Notes: generated by a model not told the origin, from the sequence alone. Positions 8,726 to 17,936 are shown, counted from the stretch's first letter. The stretch is DNA of 64,000 nucleotides from Streptomyces sp. Act143 (GCF_003143935.1 NZ_QFRX01000001.1:4991317-5055316); one strand, 5' to 3'. Made by a program: numbers and translations.

Positions 8726-9661
8726 TCAGATACTGATAGAGATCGCGAGCGACCCGAGAAGCTGTCCGATCTCGCTCTGCAGCCGTCGCGTGGCCGCCAG
8801 CAGTCGGTCCGCCTGGTGGTACGGGAGAGAAATGGCCATGGTCGCGGCCGTCGGTCCGACCGTGATCGGGATGGCCGCGCACACCGTGCCGAGCGCGTAC
8901 TCCTGCTGTTCGAAGACGGGATCCATCCGCCGCATCCGGTCCAGGCGCCGGAGCAGCGCATGGTTGTCGTGCACGGTGTACGGGGTGATGGCCTGCGCGG
9001 GATGGCGTTCGAGATGGTCGCGGCGGGCGCTCTCGTCCAGTTGGGAGAGCAGGCACTGGCCGATGGCGTGTGCGTGTCCGGTCTCACGGAAGTCGGCCCA
9101 CTCCTCGACCGCGGGATTGCCCGGGGTGTCGGAGACGCAGACGACCTCGATCTCACCGTCGCGGTAGATCGCGTAGTACACGGGTACGCCGATCACGTCC
9201 CGCCAGTGGGCCAGCGCCTCGACGACCGTGCTGCGACGTTTCTGCTGGGCTCCGCTGCTGCTCAATCGCTCGGCCGCCTCACCGAGGAAGAACAGCCCTT
9301 TGTCCCGGCGCAGATAGCCCTCGTGCACGAGGGTGCGCAGCAGGTGGTACGCGGTGGGCAGCGCCAGGCCGGTCTCTCGGGCCAGTTGCTTGGCGGGGGC
9401 GCCGTGTTCATGCTCGGCGACGGACTCCAGCAGCCGCATCGCGCGCTGGACGGAGCCGATGAGGGTCGTGGAGGGCGTTTGTTCCGGCTGGTCCGCGAGC
9501 TCCGGCCGCGCCGACGACTCCAGCCGTTCCGGCTGCTCCGGCTGCTCCGGCCTTTCGATGGGGTTCGCCGGGTGGGGTCGTACGGCCGTTGCCGGTCGCG
9601 CATGGGGTGCCGTCTGCACTGGTACGTGCAGTTCTGCGGGTGCGGTGTCAACCGTGGCCAA
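8726..9661 (-). CDS. ssgR: IclR-family regulator SsgR
   Basis: SsgR is an IclR-type protein that in S. coelicolor activates the adjacent ssgA. The winged helix-turn-helix lies around residues 65-130 (IGSVQRAMRLLESVAEHEHG and LALPTAYHLLRTLVHEG). The effector domain follows to the C-terminus and includes YYAIYRDGEIEVVCVSDTPG. The first 65 residues are Pro/Glu/Arg-rich with short PEQ repeats and are probably disordered; the true start may lie further in. The arrangement ssgR then ssgA on one strand is diagnostic of Streptomyces. Confidence 0.92.
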   Translation of the reverse strand: MATVDTAPAELHVPVQTAPHARPATAVRPHPANPIERPEQPEQPERLESSARPELADQPEQTPSTTLIGSVQRAMRLLESVAEHEHGAPAKQLARETGLALPTAYHLLRTLVHEGYLRRDKGLFFLGEAAERLSSSGAQQKRRSTVVEALAHWRDVIGVPVYYAIYRDGEIEVVCVSDTPGNPAVEEWADFRETGHAHAIGQCLLSQLDESARRDHLERHPAQAITPYTVHDNHALLRRLDRMRRMDPVFEQQEYALGTVCAAIPITVGPTAATMAISLPYHQADRLLAATRRLQSEIGQLLGSLAISISI

Positions 9662-9858
9662 GGGTCACTCCCGAAGCGCGAGGGGGCTGCCCGTGCGGGG
9701 GGACACGGGAGGGGGTGTACGCCGCTCACGGGGGATCGTCCCCGCGTCGAATTCCGGACTTTAACCCCCTGCCACCGCGTGCAGACGGCCTGGCCCGAAA
9801 ACTTCCCTCGCGCGAGGGAACCGATGATTCCTGTTACCGGGTGCTCAGCTCCCGGTCC

Positions 9859-10071
9859 TCACCAGTCGCTGCGCGACGAGGAGCTGGACGTGAACTTCCG
9901 TACGACGTAGACCAGCCCGCCGACCAGGGCCACGAAGACGAGTGCCTTGAACAGCAGCCAGACGACGAAGTGCAGGACGCTGGCTATCAGCCCGCCGAAC
10001 ACGACCAGGGCGATGACGGGCACCGCGATCCACTTCACCCACCACGGCAGTCCCGCGAAGATCTCACGCAT
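9859..10071 (-). CDS. Small membrane protein, DUF5326 type
   Basis: A 70-residue protein with two adjacent hydrophobic helices: WWVKWIAVPVIALVVFGGLI and VLHFVVWLLFKALVFVALVG. It ends in a Ser-rich tail. I chose ATG 10071 because GAGAGG lies eight bases upstream; a longer frame to 10149 has no ribosome site. It resembles the small actinobacterial DUF5326 family, whose role is unknown. It lies on the same strand as ssgR but 200 bases away. Confidence 0.75.
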   Translation of the reverse strand: MREIFAGLPWWVKWIAVPVIALVVFGGLIASVLHFVVWLLFKALVFVALVGGLVYVVRKFTSSSSSRSDW

Positions 10072-10220
10072 CGCCCCAACCTCTCTCGTCCCCGGCTTCT
10101 TCTGCCGCCGGATCCTTTCGATGTCCTGCTTCGATGCTAGGGCGGGCAATGTGCCGAACGGGGGCCTCGCACCCCTCGTCGTCCCCTGATCGATCCCCTA
10201 GGGAACCCCGAGGCGGCGGC

Positions 10221-10538
10221 TCAGCTCTCCGGCGGAGAGAACACCACCAGAACCCGCAGATCCTCGCTGATGTGGTGGAACTTGTGGGCGACACCGGCCG
10301 GCACGTACACCACGCTGCCGCGGGCCACCTGGGTCGTCTCCAGCCCCACCGTGATCGCGGCACGGCCGCTCACAACGAAGTAGACCTCGTCCTGGTTGTG
10401 CGGCTTCTGTGGATCATGCTCACCGGCATCGAGCGCGTACAGGCCGACCGACATGCTCCGCTCCCGCAGAAACTGCAGGTAGGCGCCGTCGTTGGCGGCA
10501 CGCTCCGCCTCCAGTTCATCCAGCCGGAATGCCTTCAT
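10221..10538 (-). CDS. Cupin-domain protein
   Basis: A 105-residue single cupin barrel. The first cupin motif is visible as HNQDEVYFVVSGRAAITVG and the second as GVAHKFHHISEDLRVLVVFSP, with His and Glu residues in place for a metal. Whether it is an enzyme or a small-molecule binder cannot be told. It is divergent from the holin-like gene at 10599, with 60 bases between the starts. Confidence 0.85.
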   Translation of the reverse strand: MKAFRLDELEAERAANDGAYLQFLRERSMSVGLYALDAGEHDPQKPHNQDEVYFVVSGRAAITVGLETTQVARGSVVYVPAGVAHKFHHISEDLRVLVVFSPPES

Positions 10539-10598
10539 CGCCGTAGTCCGCCCTCGTCACACTGCTGGTAACCGATCTCTTCTGCCACGATCAGACAC

Positions 10599-10976
10599 AT
10601 GAAGAATTTCGTAGTCAAGACGATCGCCAACGCGGGCGCCCTGGCGGTCGCCGTGTGGCTGCTGGACAAGATCACCCTGACCGGTGACAGCACCGGCAAG
10701 AAGGCCGGCACCCTGATTCTCGTCGCGCTGATCTTCGGCGTGGTGAACTTCCTGGTCAAGCCGATCGTGAAGCTGTTCAGCCTGCCGCTGCTGATCCTGA
10801 CGCTCGGCCTGTTCACCCTGGTCGTCAACGCGCTGATGCTGCTGCTGACGTCGTGGCTGGCCGACAAGGTCGACCTGAGCTTCCACGTGGAGGGCTTCTG
10901 GACCGCCGTCCTCGGTGGCCTGATCATCTCGATCGTGTCCTGGGCGCTCCACGTCATCCTTCCCGACGGGGACTGA
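10599..10976 (+). CDS. Phage-holin-like four-helix membrane protein
   Basis: The 125-residue protein consists of four hydrophobic segments: ANAGALAVAVWLLDKI, TLILVALIFGVVNFLV, LPLLILTLGLFTLVVNALMLLL and the C-terminal GLIISIVSWALHVILP. This is the layout of the mycobacterial four-TMS holin-like family, which is common in actinobacterial chromosomes and does not imply a prophage. It is followed eight bases later by the phosphatase gene, so they are probably one transcript. Confidence 0.85.
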   Translation: MKNFVVKTIANAGALAVAVWLLDKITLTGDSTGKKAGTLILVALIFGVVNFLVKPIVKLFSLPLLILTLGLFTLVVNALMLLLTSWLADKVDLSFHVEGFWTAVLGGLIISIVSWALHVILPDGD

Positions 10977-10984
10977 GCCCGGCG

Positions 10985-11476
10985 ATGACCTACCGCGTCT
11001 GTTTCGTCTGCACCGGCAACATCTGCCGCTCGCCGATGGCCGAGTCCGTCGTGCGTGCCCGCATAGCGGAGGCCGGGCTCGACGACCGGGTCGAGGTCGA
11101 CAGCGCCGGCACGGGCGGCTGGCACGAGGGCGACGGCGCCGACCCGCGCACCGTGTCCGTCCTGGCGGAGCACGGATACGACAGCGCCCATACGGCCCGT
11201 CAGTTCCAGTCGTCCTGGTTCTCCCGCCTCGACCTTGTGATCGCCCTCGACCACGGACACCTCAAGGCCCTGAGGCGCCTCGCACCGACACCGGAGGACG
11301 CGGCCAAGGTGCGGCTGCTGCGCTCGTACGACGCCTCGGCGGGCGACGATCTCGACGTACCGGACCCGTACTACGGCGGGATGGACGGTTTCGAGGAGTG
11401 CCTTGAGATGGTGGAGGCGGCGAGCGAGGGCCTGCTCGCCGCCGTACGCGAGCACGTGGGAGGACAGGCGGCATGA
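10985..11476 (+). CDS. ptpA: Low-molecular-weight protein tyrosine phosphatase
   Basis: The active-site loop CTGNICRS (CX5R, Cys 9 to Arg 15) opens the protein and the catalytic acid loop DPYYGG lies near residue 127, so the phosphatase is intact. At 163 residues it has normal family length. In S. coelicolor the homologous PtpA affects secondary metabolism when overexpressed. The last four bases overlap the start of the cystathionine gamma-lyase gene (ATGA), which implies translational coupling. Confidence 0.93.
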   Translation: MTYRVCFVCTGNICRSPMAESVVRARIAEAGLDDRVEVDSAGTGGWHEGDGADPRTVSVLAEHGYDSAHTARQFQSSWFSRLDLVIALDHGHLKALRRLAPTPEDAAKVRLLRSYDASAGDDLDVPDPYYGGMDGFEECLEMVEAASEGLLAAVREHVGGQAA

Positions 11477-12630
11477 GCGAGACGACCGGGGCCGCAGGAG
11501 CCAAGGGGGCTGTGGGGGAAGGCACGCGCGCGGTGCGGGCCGGACTGCCCGAACCCGTCAAGAACGAGCCCACCCTTCCCGGCCCGGTCTTCGCCGCCCA
11601 CTTCCATCTGCCGGGCGATGTCGAAGGGCCGTACACCTACGGCCGCGACGAGAACCCCACCTGGACCCTGCTGGAACGGGCCGTCGGCGAACTGGAGGCG
11701 CCCGGGCAGGACGACGTCCAGACGCTCGTCTTCGCCTCCGGCATGGCCGCCATTTCGTCGGTGCTCTTCTCGCAACTGCGCGCCGGGGACACGGTCGTCA
11801 TGCCCGACGACGGGTACCAGGCGCTGCCCCTGGTCCACGAACAGCTGCGGGCGTACGGCATCGAGGTCCGGACCGCCCCGACGGGCGGGGACGCCCAGCT
11901 GGCCGTCCTGGACGGCGCGAAGCTGCTGTGGATCGAGACGCCGTCCAATCCCGGGCTGGACGTTTGCGACATCCGGCGGCTCGTGGACGCCGCACACGCG
12001 CGTGGTGCCCTCGTCGCGGTCGACAACACGCTCGCCACGCCGCTCGGACAGCGCCCGCTGGAGCTCGGGTCCGACTTCTCCGTGGCCAGCGGCACCAAGC
12101 AGCTCACGGGGCACGGAGACGTCCTCCTGGGGTACGTCAGCGGCCACGACGCCGAGGCAATGGCGGCCGTACGACGCTGGCGCAAGCTCGTCGGGGCGAT
12201 CCCGGGCCCCATGGAGGCCTGGTTGGCGCACCGGTCGATCGCCACGCTGCACCTGCGTGTGGAGCGGCAGAGCGCCAACGCCGTCGCCGTCGCCGAGGCG
12301 TTGCGTGCCGCGCCCGAGGAGCTCGGGGTGCGCTACCCGGGGCTACCGGGCGACCCGTCGTACAAGATCGCTTCGCAGCAGATGCGCCGCTTCGGGTGCG
12401 TGGTCTCCTTCACGCTGCCCTCACGCGCGCGTGCCGAGCGTTTCCTGGCGGCGCTGCGACTCGTGGACGACGCGACCAGCTTCGGCGGGGTGCGCTCGAC
12501 GGCCGAACGGCGGGGGCGCTGGGGCGGCGACGCGGTGCCGGACGGTTTCATCCGTTTCTCGGCGGGTGCCGAGGACACCGAGGACCTGGTGGCGGATGTG
12601 CTGCGTGCGCTGCGCGAGTCGGCCGACTGA
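11473..12630 (+). CDS. Cystathionine gamma-lyase (PLP-dependent)
   Basis: A 385-residue Cys/Met-metabolism PLP enzyme that is expected to release cysteine, 2-oxobutanoate and ammonia from cystathionine. Visible family features are VFASGMAAISSVLF, WIETPSNPGLDVCDI, VDNTLATP and the PLP lysine in VASGTKQLTGHGD, near residue 213. The C-terminus has the SFGGVRSTAERRGRWG region. Gamma-synthase or lyase specificity cannot be separated with certainty. It overlaps the upstream phosphatase gene by four bases and is followed by a strong terminator. Confidence 0.88.
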   Translation: MSETTGAAGAKGAVGEGTRAVRAGLPEPVKNEPTLPGPVFAAHFHLPGDVEGPYTYGRDENPTWTLLERAVGELEAPGQDDVQTLVFASGMAAISSVLFSQLRAGDTVVMPDDGYQALPLVHEQLRAYGIEVRTAPTGGDAQLAVLDGAKLLWIETPSNPGLDVCDIRRLVDAAHARGALVAVDNTLATPLGQRPLELGSDFSVASGTKQLTGHGDVLLGYVSGHDAEAMAAVRRWRKLVGAIPGPMEAWLAHRSIATLHLRVERQSANAVAVAEALRAAPEELGVRYPGLPGDPSYKIASQQMRRFGCVVSFTLPSRARAERFLAALRLVDDATSFGGVRSTAERRGRWGGDAVPDGFIRFSAGAEDTEDLVADVLRALRESAD

Positions 12631-12672
12631 GCCATACACGTACCCACCGGCCGGTGTCCGGCTACGCACAAC

Positions 12673-12711
12673 GGACGGTCCGAGCCTCCCCCCTCGTGGC
12701 TCGGACCGTCC
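12673..12711 (+). terminator. Strong hairpin terminator after the ptpA operon
   Basis: Two perfect 14-base arms, GGACGGTCCGAGCC (12673-12686) and its complement (12698-12711), enclose an 11-base loop. The rest of the gap to 12926 contains a TTGACT element and the small dyad CAGTG-N6-CACTG near 12770. It also has two copies of GCTCTGYCAGGG before the LysR gene. Confidence 0.85.
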
Positions 12712-12926
12712 TCGGTTCTGCGCGCGAAGAACCGCGCGAACAAGGCTAGTTGACTCTGTGTCAGTGTCCAATCACTGTAGCGACAGAGACCTATCGACAT
12801 ATTTATAGTGGGGGCCCGGCCGGGGGTTGGTAACGGGTGCGGAAGGAGCTCTGTCAGGGGCCGGAGCAGGGCCCGGGAAGGGCTCTGCCAGGGACTGCTG
12901 CAGGGCGTGGAAGGGGAGGGCGCGGC

Positions 12927-13832
12927 ATGGATCTGGCCTTGTTGCGAACCTTCGTGACCGTGCACCGGGCCGGCTCCTTCACTCGCGCCGCCGCGTTGCT
13001 CGGACTGTCACAGCCGGCTGTGACCTCGCAGATCCGCACTCTGGAGCGGCAGTTGGGACGCCCCTTGTTCCTGCGGCAGGCCCGCGGTGTGACCCCGACG
13101 ACCATCGGCGACGAGCTCGCCCACAAGGCCGCGCCGCATCTCGACGCTCTGGTGGAGATCGCCGAGACCGGACTCGACGACGAGTCCTCCTTACGTACCC
13201 TGCACCTCGCCGGGCCACCCGAGTTCACCGCGGAACGAGCCCTGCCCGCGCTCACCGAGCTGACCGGCGAGGACGGCCAGGGCTTCGCACTGCGCGCATC
13301 CTTCGGAAACGCCGAGGAGAGCCTGGAGGGGCTTGCCGCCGGGCATCACGATCTGGCCATCAGTACGGCCCGTCCGCGCGGCGCCCTGCTCACCGCGACT
13401 CCGCTCTGCGACGAAGTGCATGTCCTGGTGTCCTCCCCGCGCCGGGCCGAGCAGGTCGGCGCGGGCATGCTGCGCCGCAAGGGGGCCACCGCCCTGGAAG
13501 ACATTCCGGTGGTCGAAGTGCACGAGTCGCTGCCGTTCGTCTCCCGCTACTGGGCTTCCGTCTTCGACTCCCGCCCGGCCGCCCCGGGCACCGTCATCGT
13601 CCCCGACCTGCGCGCGGTACTGGCCTGCGCCGCGGCGGGGGCCGGGCTGGCGGTGCTGCCCCGCTATCTGTGCGCCGAGGCCCTGGAGCGCGGTGACGTG
13701 GTCGCCCTGCACCATCCCGCGGTGCCGCCGCTGCGGACGTACTTCCTGGTGGTCCGCACCGGCACGCTGGCGATGCCCCATGTCGCGCGGGCGCACGACT
13801 GGCTCCTGCGGGAGGCCGACAACTGGGGCTGA
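12927..13832 (+). CDS. LysR-family transcriptional regulator
   Basis: A 301-residue LysR regulator. The N-terminal winged helix is classic: MDLALLRTFVTVHRAGSFTR, followed by AAALLGLSQPAVTSQIRTLE and LGRPLFLRQ. The effector-binding domain runs from about residue 90 to the end. ATG 12927 follows AAGGGGAGGG at 12911. Its target is not evident: no divergent gene shares its promoter, and the next gene is a Nudix hydrolase after a parS-like site. Confidence 0.92.
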   Translation: MDLALLRTFVTVHRAGSFTRAAALLGLSQPAVTSQIRTLERQLGRPLFLRQARGVTPTTIGDELAHKAAPHLDALVEIAETGLDDESSLRTLHLAGPPEFTAERALPALTELTGEDGQGFALRASFGNAEESLEGLAAGHHDLAISTARPRGALLTATPLCDEVHVLVSSPRRAEQVGAGMLRRKGATALEDIPVVEVHESLPFVSRYWASVFDSRPAAPGTVIVPDLRAVLACAAAGAGLAVLPRYLCAEALERGDVVALHHPAVPPLRTYFLVVRTGTLAMPHVARAHDWLLREADNWG

Positions 13833-13885
13833 CCTGCGTTTTCCGACAGGTGACCCGGTGAGCTCGCGCGATGACCGCATGCGAT

Positions 13886-13899
13886 GTTTCACGTGGAAC
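13886..13899. other. parS-like site, one mismatch
   Basis: GTTTCACGTGGAAC differs from the consensus at one base. It lies between the LysR and Nudix genes, 21 bases before the Nudix start codon. Confidence 0.7.
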
Positions 13900-13920
13900 C
13901 AAGCGGGCCACATTTCACCC

Positions 13921-14403
13921 ATGACCGTCCGACCCGTGGTCAAGCGCACCGCCCGTGCCGTTCTGCTCGACGGCGACGACCTCATTCTGATCAAGCGCAC
14001 CAAGCCCGGTGTGGATCCCTACTGGCTCACTCCCGGCGGGGGTGTCGAGCCGAGCGACCCGACCGTCGTCGACGCCCTGCACCGCGAGGTGTACGAGGAA
14101 CTCGGCGCCAAGATCACTGATGTGGTGCCCTGTTTCGTCGACACCGTCGAGCACATCGGCGAGGACGCCGGCGCGACCGGGGTGAAGGTCCAGCACTTCT
14201 TCGTCTGTCGCCTGGAGTCCATGGACACCTCGCTGCGGCACGGCCCCGAAGTGGACGAGCCCATCGGTGAGTACGAAATCGTGCGGGTACCGTTCACCCG
14301 GGTCGGCATCGCCTCCGTCCATCTCGTCCCGCTGTCGCTGCGGCACTACCTCGACGGCAACATCGAGGGTGTCCGTGCCATGCACGCACCGGACCTGGGC
14401 TGA
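13921..14403 (+). CDS. Nudix hydrolase
   Basis: A 160-residue Nudix-fold protein. The Nudix box is visible as GGGVEPSD followed by REVYEELGA, with Asp at the first acidic position and one extra residue before RE compared with the strict pattern; the catalytic REXXEE core is intact. It is expected to hydrolyse a nucleoside diphosphate derivative, but the substrate is unknown. The gene ends 14 bases from the end of the converging flavohemoglobin gene. The start is the ATG at 13921, close behind a parS-like site. Confidence 0.87.
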   Translation: MTVRPVVKRTARAVLLDGDDLILIKRTKPGVDPYWLTPGGGVEPSDPTVVDALHREVYEELGAKITDVVPCFVDTVEHIGEDAGATGVKVQHFFVCRLESMDTSLRHGPEVDEPIGEYEIVRVPFTRVGIASVHLVPLSLRHYLDGNIEGVRAMHAPDLG

Positions 14404-14417
14404 GGCCGGGCGGACAC

Positions 14418-15788
14418 TCAGTCGCCGATGACGGCCAGCTCCTCCAGCGAGTCGTGGCGTATGCGCGCGGACGGGATGCCGATGTCCCGCAGCGCGTCCA
14501 CACCGCTGCGGATCATCCCAGGCGGTCCCGAGACGAAGGCGTCGAACTGGTTCCAGGGGCCGTACCTGCGGATCGCGTCGGGGAGCTGGAGACGTGTCTG
14601 CTGGTCGATGACCGCGCGTACCGAGAGCCAGGGATGCGACTGCTGGAGGCGGAGCATCGTGTCGATGTCGTACAGATCGATGTCGGTGCGGGCGCCGTAG
14701 AACACCTCCACCGGTCGGCGCTCGCCGTGTTCGGCCACGTCCTCGACCAGAGCCTTGATGGGCGCTATGCCGGTGCCGCCGCCCAGGCAGAGAAGACCGC
14801 TGTCGGTGGTGTGGTCCACGGTCATCGAACCGGTCGGCGGGCCGAGGCGGAGGACGTCGCCGGGCCGGGCACGGTGCACCAGGGCGCCTGAGACCCAGCC
14901 CGCGGGAACGGCCTTCACATGGAATGTCAGCAGACCGTCGGAGCGGGGCGCCGAGGCGAAGGAGTACTGCCGCCAGATCCGCGGCCACCACGGCGTCTCC
15001 AGGCTCGTGTACTGCCCGGCGAGGAAGGGGTACGGCTGGTCCGGGCGGACGGTGACGACCGCGATGTCCCGCGTCCTCAGCTCGTGCGCCACGATCTCCG
15101 CGTGCCACCAGGCAGGGGCGCGCAGTTCGTCCGCTGCCGCCGCGTCGATCATCACCTGCGAGATCGTCGTGTACGCCCGGACCCAGGCCGCCTCGAACTG
15201 CGGGCCCCAGATGTTCTCGGTGTACTTGCTCAGGGCGCCGATGAGGCACTCGCCGAGGGCCGGGTAGTGCTCGGGGCGGGTGCCGTACTTGCGGTGGCCG
15301 CGGCCGAGGTTCTGCAGGTAGTCGACGAGGACGGGTGTGTTGTCGATGTGCTCCGCCGCGGTGAGGAGCGCCTTGAGCAGCCGGTCCCGCTGGGTGTCCA
15401 TCGCCGCGGGGAAAAGCGAGCGCAGCTCGGGGTGGCGTACGAAGAGCAGGGCGTAGAAGTACGAGGTGACCTTGTCGGCCACGGGGCCGACCTCCGCCAT
15501 GGTCCGGCGGATGAGGACCGCGTCCGGGGAGGCTTCCTGAGCGCTCGCGAGGGCGGTCCGTTGAGGGGTCACGTGGTGTGGGACAGGCGGCGCCGTCCCT
15601 CGTGTCGCCCTGTCCCCGTCGCGGCCCGGTGCGGTCCTGCCGACCGGGCGCAGGGGCGCCCATCGGTTTTCCTCGGCGGTCTCCTGCTCGCCGCTCGGTG
15701 TCGTGGTGGGCTGCGTGTGCGGCGTGAACCAGCCGCCCCCGCCGCCGGACGTGCCGTTGTCGGCCGACGTGGTGGTCGGAGCGTCCAT
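14418..15788 (-). CDS. Flavohemoglobin-type nitric oxide dioxygenase
   Basis: A globin domain joined to an FAD/NAD(P)H reductase. Residues 1-78 are a Gly/Thr/Pro-rich extension not usual in flavohemoglobins. The globin spans about 80-215 with a Tyr in the B-helix motif FYALLF and the proximal His in GRGHRKYG near residue 165. The reductase follows with the FAD motif RQYSFASAP and the nicotinamide motif GGGTGIAPIKAL. It would convert NO to nitrate. I chose ATG 15788 because GAGGCGAGG precedes it; an ATG at 15809 is weaker. Confidence 0.88.
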   Translation of the reverse strand: MDAPTTTSADNGTSGGGGGWFTPHTQPTTTPSGEQETAEENRWAPLRPVGRTAPGRDGDRATRGTAPPVPHHVTPQRTALASAQEASPDAVLIRRTMAEVGPVADKVTSYFYALLFVRHPELRSLFPAAMDTQRDRLLKALLTAAEHIDNTPVLVDYLQNLGRGHRKYGTRPEHYPALGECLIGALSKYTENIWGPQFEAAWVRAYTTISQVMIDAAAADELRAPAWWHAEIVAHELRTRDIAVVTVRPDQPYPFLAGQYTSLETPWWPRIWRQYSFASAPRSDGLLTFHVKAVPAGWVSGALVHRARPGDVLRLGPPTGSMTVDHTTDSGLLCLGGGTGIAPIKALVEDVAEHGERRPVEVFYGARTDIDLYDIDTMLRLQQSHPWLSVRAVIDQQTRLQLPDAIRRYGPWNQFDAFVSGPPGMIRSGVDALRDIGIPSARIRHDSLEELAVIGD

Positions 15789-16215
15789 GGTGTGCCTCGC
15801 CTCGAACATCTTTCGGTCGGTCTGCGCACTTCCCCGATCGGGATGTGCCTGCTTCCCCCCGCAGACGGCTTGCTTTTCCGCTCATGACCACGGCCGATGC
15901 GGCCATATCGAGTCTGTATTCACACCCCATACGGACAAGTAAGGCGAGAGTGCGACATTGGTCGCAGCACTCTCACCGCAGCATCGCATCGTGCGCGGAT
16001 ACCCCGGCCGCATAACCGAGAATGCGAGTCTTCGATCTCTCCGTCCCATTAGGCTGCGTTGCCTCGTTCTCGGCCCGGCACACGGAGATACGTACCTGGC
16101 ACTCCCCTCGACGGACGAGAAACCGGAGTCGACCCTACCGGTCGCCGACCCGCACACAAGTCCCCCCTCGCTCCGTGATGGATGAGGCAAGGGTGCGAAC
16201 CATGAATTCGCTCAA
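15789..16215. other. Gene-free stretch upstream of the flavohemoglobin gene
   Basis: No credible coding sequence is seen in these 427 bases, which contain AT-richer runs than the surroundings. The most notable element is the inverted repeat GAGAGTGC (15946-15953) and GCACTCTC (15967-15974), which could be a terminator for the HAD gene or an operator for the flavohemoglobin gene. I did not find an obvious NsrR-type 11-1-11 palindrome. Confidence 0.5.
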
Positions 16216-16848
16216 TCACCAGGAACGACAGACCAATTCATAGGCTTCCCACAGATTCTTCCCCACGTAGGAGTGGGTCGCGAGACCGGCCAGATGACTG
16301 TCGGCATTTACCGCGACAGAGACCGGAACCATACCGAAGAGGTCCTTGTCCGACGACGAGTCTCCATAAGCGACGCAATCGGCCCGGGCGACCCCGAACT
16401 CCTCGCACAGGCGATCAGCGATCAGAACCTTGGCCGCCGCACTGAGAACTCCGGCCGGATCCACGGGCTCGGTGAACGGTACGGCCGGGAAGCGCGATCC
16501 GTACGCCGCGTGCGCACCCCAGGCGATGAGCCGCTCGACGAAGAAGGAAGGGGACAGTGACACGACGGCGCAGTAGTCACCGTTGCTCCGGATATCCGCC
16601 CAGACCTCACGAATTCGAGCCAGCCACGGCGCACCGTCGAATGCGGCCGTCACATGGGCGTCCGTGAGCTCCGCCCACAGGGTGTGCACTCGCGCCGCAT
16701 ACTCGGGCGGCTCGATGAGACCTGACGAGACCGCCTGGTCGAGAGCCACGGTCTCGGCTTCCAGGCCGAGTTGCCGGGATATCTCAACCGGAGCGGAGGT
16801 CCCGTGCAACAGCGTGCCGTCGAGATCGAAGAGATGAAGTCTGGCCAT
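16216..16848 (-). CDS. HAD-family hydrolase
   Basis: A 210-residue HAD phosphatase-like enzyme that opens with the catalytic motif FDLDGTLLHG. It continues with the motif II Ser in VVSLSPSFF and ends its core with a motif III/IV pair, where YGDSSSDKDLFGM binds magnesium. It looks like subclass I, related to phosphoserine phosphatase, but the substrate is not identifiable. ATG 16848 is used because the HAD motif follows directly; the longer frame to 16944 lacks family similarity. Confidence 0.85.
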   Translation of the reverse strand: MARLHLFDLDGTLLHGTSAPVEISRQLGLEAETVALDQAVSSGLIEPPEYAARVHTLWAELTDAHVTAAFDGAPWLARIREVWADIRSNGDYCAVVSLSPSFFVERLIAWGAHAAYGSRFPAVPFTEPVDPAGVLSAAAKVLIADRLCEEFGVARADCVAYGDSSSDKDLFGMVPVSVAVNADSHLAGLATHSYVGKNLWEAYELVCRSW

Positions 16849-16944
16849 GGAGCGCGAGGCTAGCGGGGCCGGATGGAGCCCAAGACCGGTACAGGTCGAC
16901 CGCCGGTACGTCAGCGAGGATGCCGGGCCCCGGGACCCGTCCAC

Positions 16945-16958
16945 GTTTCACGTGAAAC
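16945..16958. other. parS site, exact
   Basis: Exact GTTTCACGTGAAAC between the divergent HAD and acetyltransferase genes. Confidence 0.9.
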
Positions 16959-16997
16959 AACGGCCAGCTGACGCCGCGCTGTGCGGACGGCTACGAC

Positions 16998-17936
16998 ATG
17001 GCCAAAAGCTCGTACTTCTCGCCGGAAACGGGTGGACGCCAGGGGTGCCGGTCAGACAGCCTGACCTGCGTGTCGACACCTTCTCCCGCTTCTCTGCCCA
17101 TCCGCCGTCTGACGCATCGCGACCTCGCCGCCTGCGCCGACTTGTCCGAGGACCGGGGGTGGCCGCGCGAGGAGCACAAGTGGGGCTTCCTCCTCGCCGC
17201 AGGAACGGGATACGGCATCGACGACCCCGAGGGTGGACTCGTGAGCGCCTGTGTCGTCACCGAGTACGGCCCACAGGAGCGCCCGGATCTGGGGGCCATC
17301 GGCATGGTCCTGGTCGCCGAGCGGCACGCCCGACAGGGGATCGGCCGCCGACTGATGCGCCATGTGCTCGCGGCCATGGGCACCATCCCTCTGACCCTGC
17401 ACGCGACACCGAACGGCCGCCCCCTCTACGAGGAGCTCGGCTTCAAGGCCACCGGCCGAGCGGAAATGGTGAGTGGGCATTTCACGGCCGCCGGGTACCG
17501 GCCCACCGTCACGACCCGAGCGGCCACGGGTGGGGATCTCTCCGCCATTCTTCGGCTCGACGAGGAAGTGTTCGGCGCCGACCGCACGCACATCGTCACG
17601 CGCCTGCCCGCCTTCGCCGACCACCTGCGGGTCGCGGAGGAGAACGGCCGGATCATCGGATACGCGGCCGCCTGGCCCAACATGGACACCCACGTGGTGG
17701 GGCCACTGGTCGCCCGGGACACCGAGACGGCGAAGGCGCTCATCGCCTCCCTCGCCGCCCAGACCAAGCGGCCGTTGCGCACCGACATCGACGTGCGGCA
17801 CGAAGAGCTGCTGACGTGGGTGAAGGAGCATGGCCTGGCGTCCATCGCCTTCAACGCGGTCATGACCTATGGCATCCCGGAACTGCCGGGCGACTGGAGC
17901 CGACGGTTCGCGCCGGTGACAGTGGCGGCGGGATGA
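16998..17936 (+). CDS. Tandem GNAT acetyltransferase-domain protein
   Basis: The first GNAT domain covers about residues 35-165 with the acetyl-CoA loop RQGIGRRLMRHVL and a typical NGRPLYEELGFKATG end. A second, more degenerate GNAT-like half covers about 170-312. The first 34 residues are not conserved-looking, and a GTG at 17070 is an alternative start. The acceptor substrate is unknown. Confidence 0.8.
   Translation: MAKSSYFSPETGGRQGCRSDSLTCVSTPSPASLPIRRLTHRDLAACADLSEDRGWPREEHKWGFLLAAGTGYGIDDPEGGLVSACVVTEYGPQERPDLGAIGMVLVAERHARQGIGRRLMRHVLAAMGTIPLTLHATPNGRPLYEELGFKATGRAEMVSGHFTAAGYRPTVTTRAATGGDLSAILRLDEEVFGADRTHIVTRLPAFADHLRVAEENGRIIGYAAAWPNMDTHVVGPLVARDTETAKALIASLAAQTKRPLRTDIDVRHEELLTWVKEHGLASIAFNAVMTYGIPELPGDWSRRFAPVTVAAG

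Noticed and set aside
10599..10976. Holin-like gene as sign of a prophage
   Set aside because: The four-helix holin-like family is common in actinobacterial chromosomes, and no lysin, terminase, integrase or structural gene is nearby.
13191..14003. Minus-strand frame over the LysR end and the parS-like site
   Set aside because: It has no motif and is explained by the plus-strand LysR and Nudix genes.
15789..16215. NsrR operator before the flavohemoglobin gene
   Set aside because: No 11-1-11 palindrome of the known type was found; only an unrelated hairpin is present.
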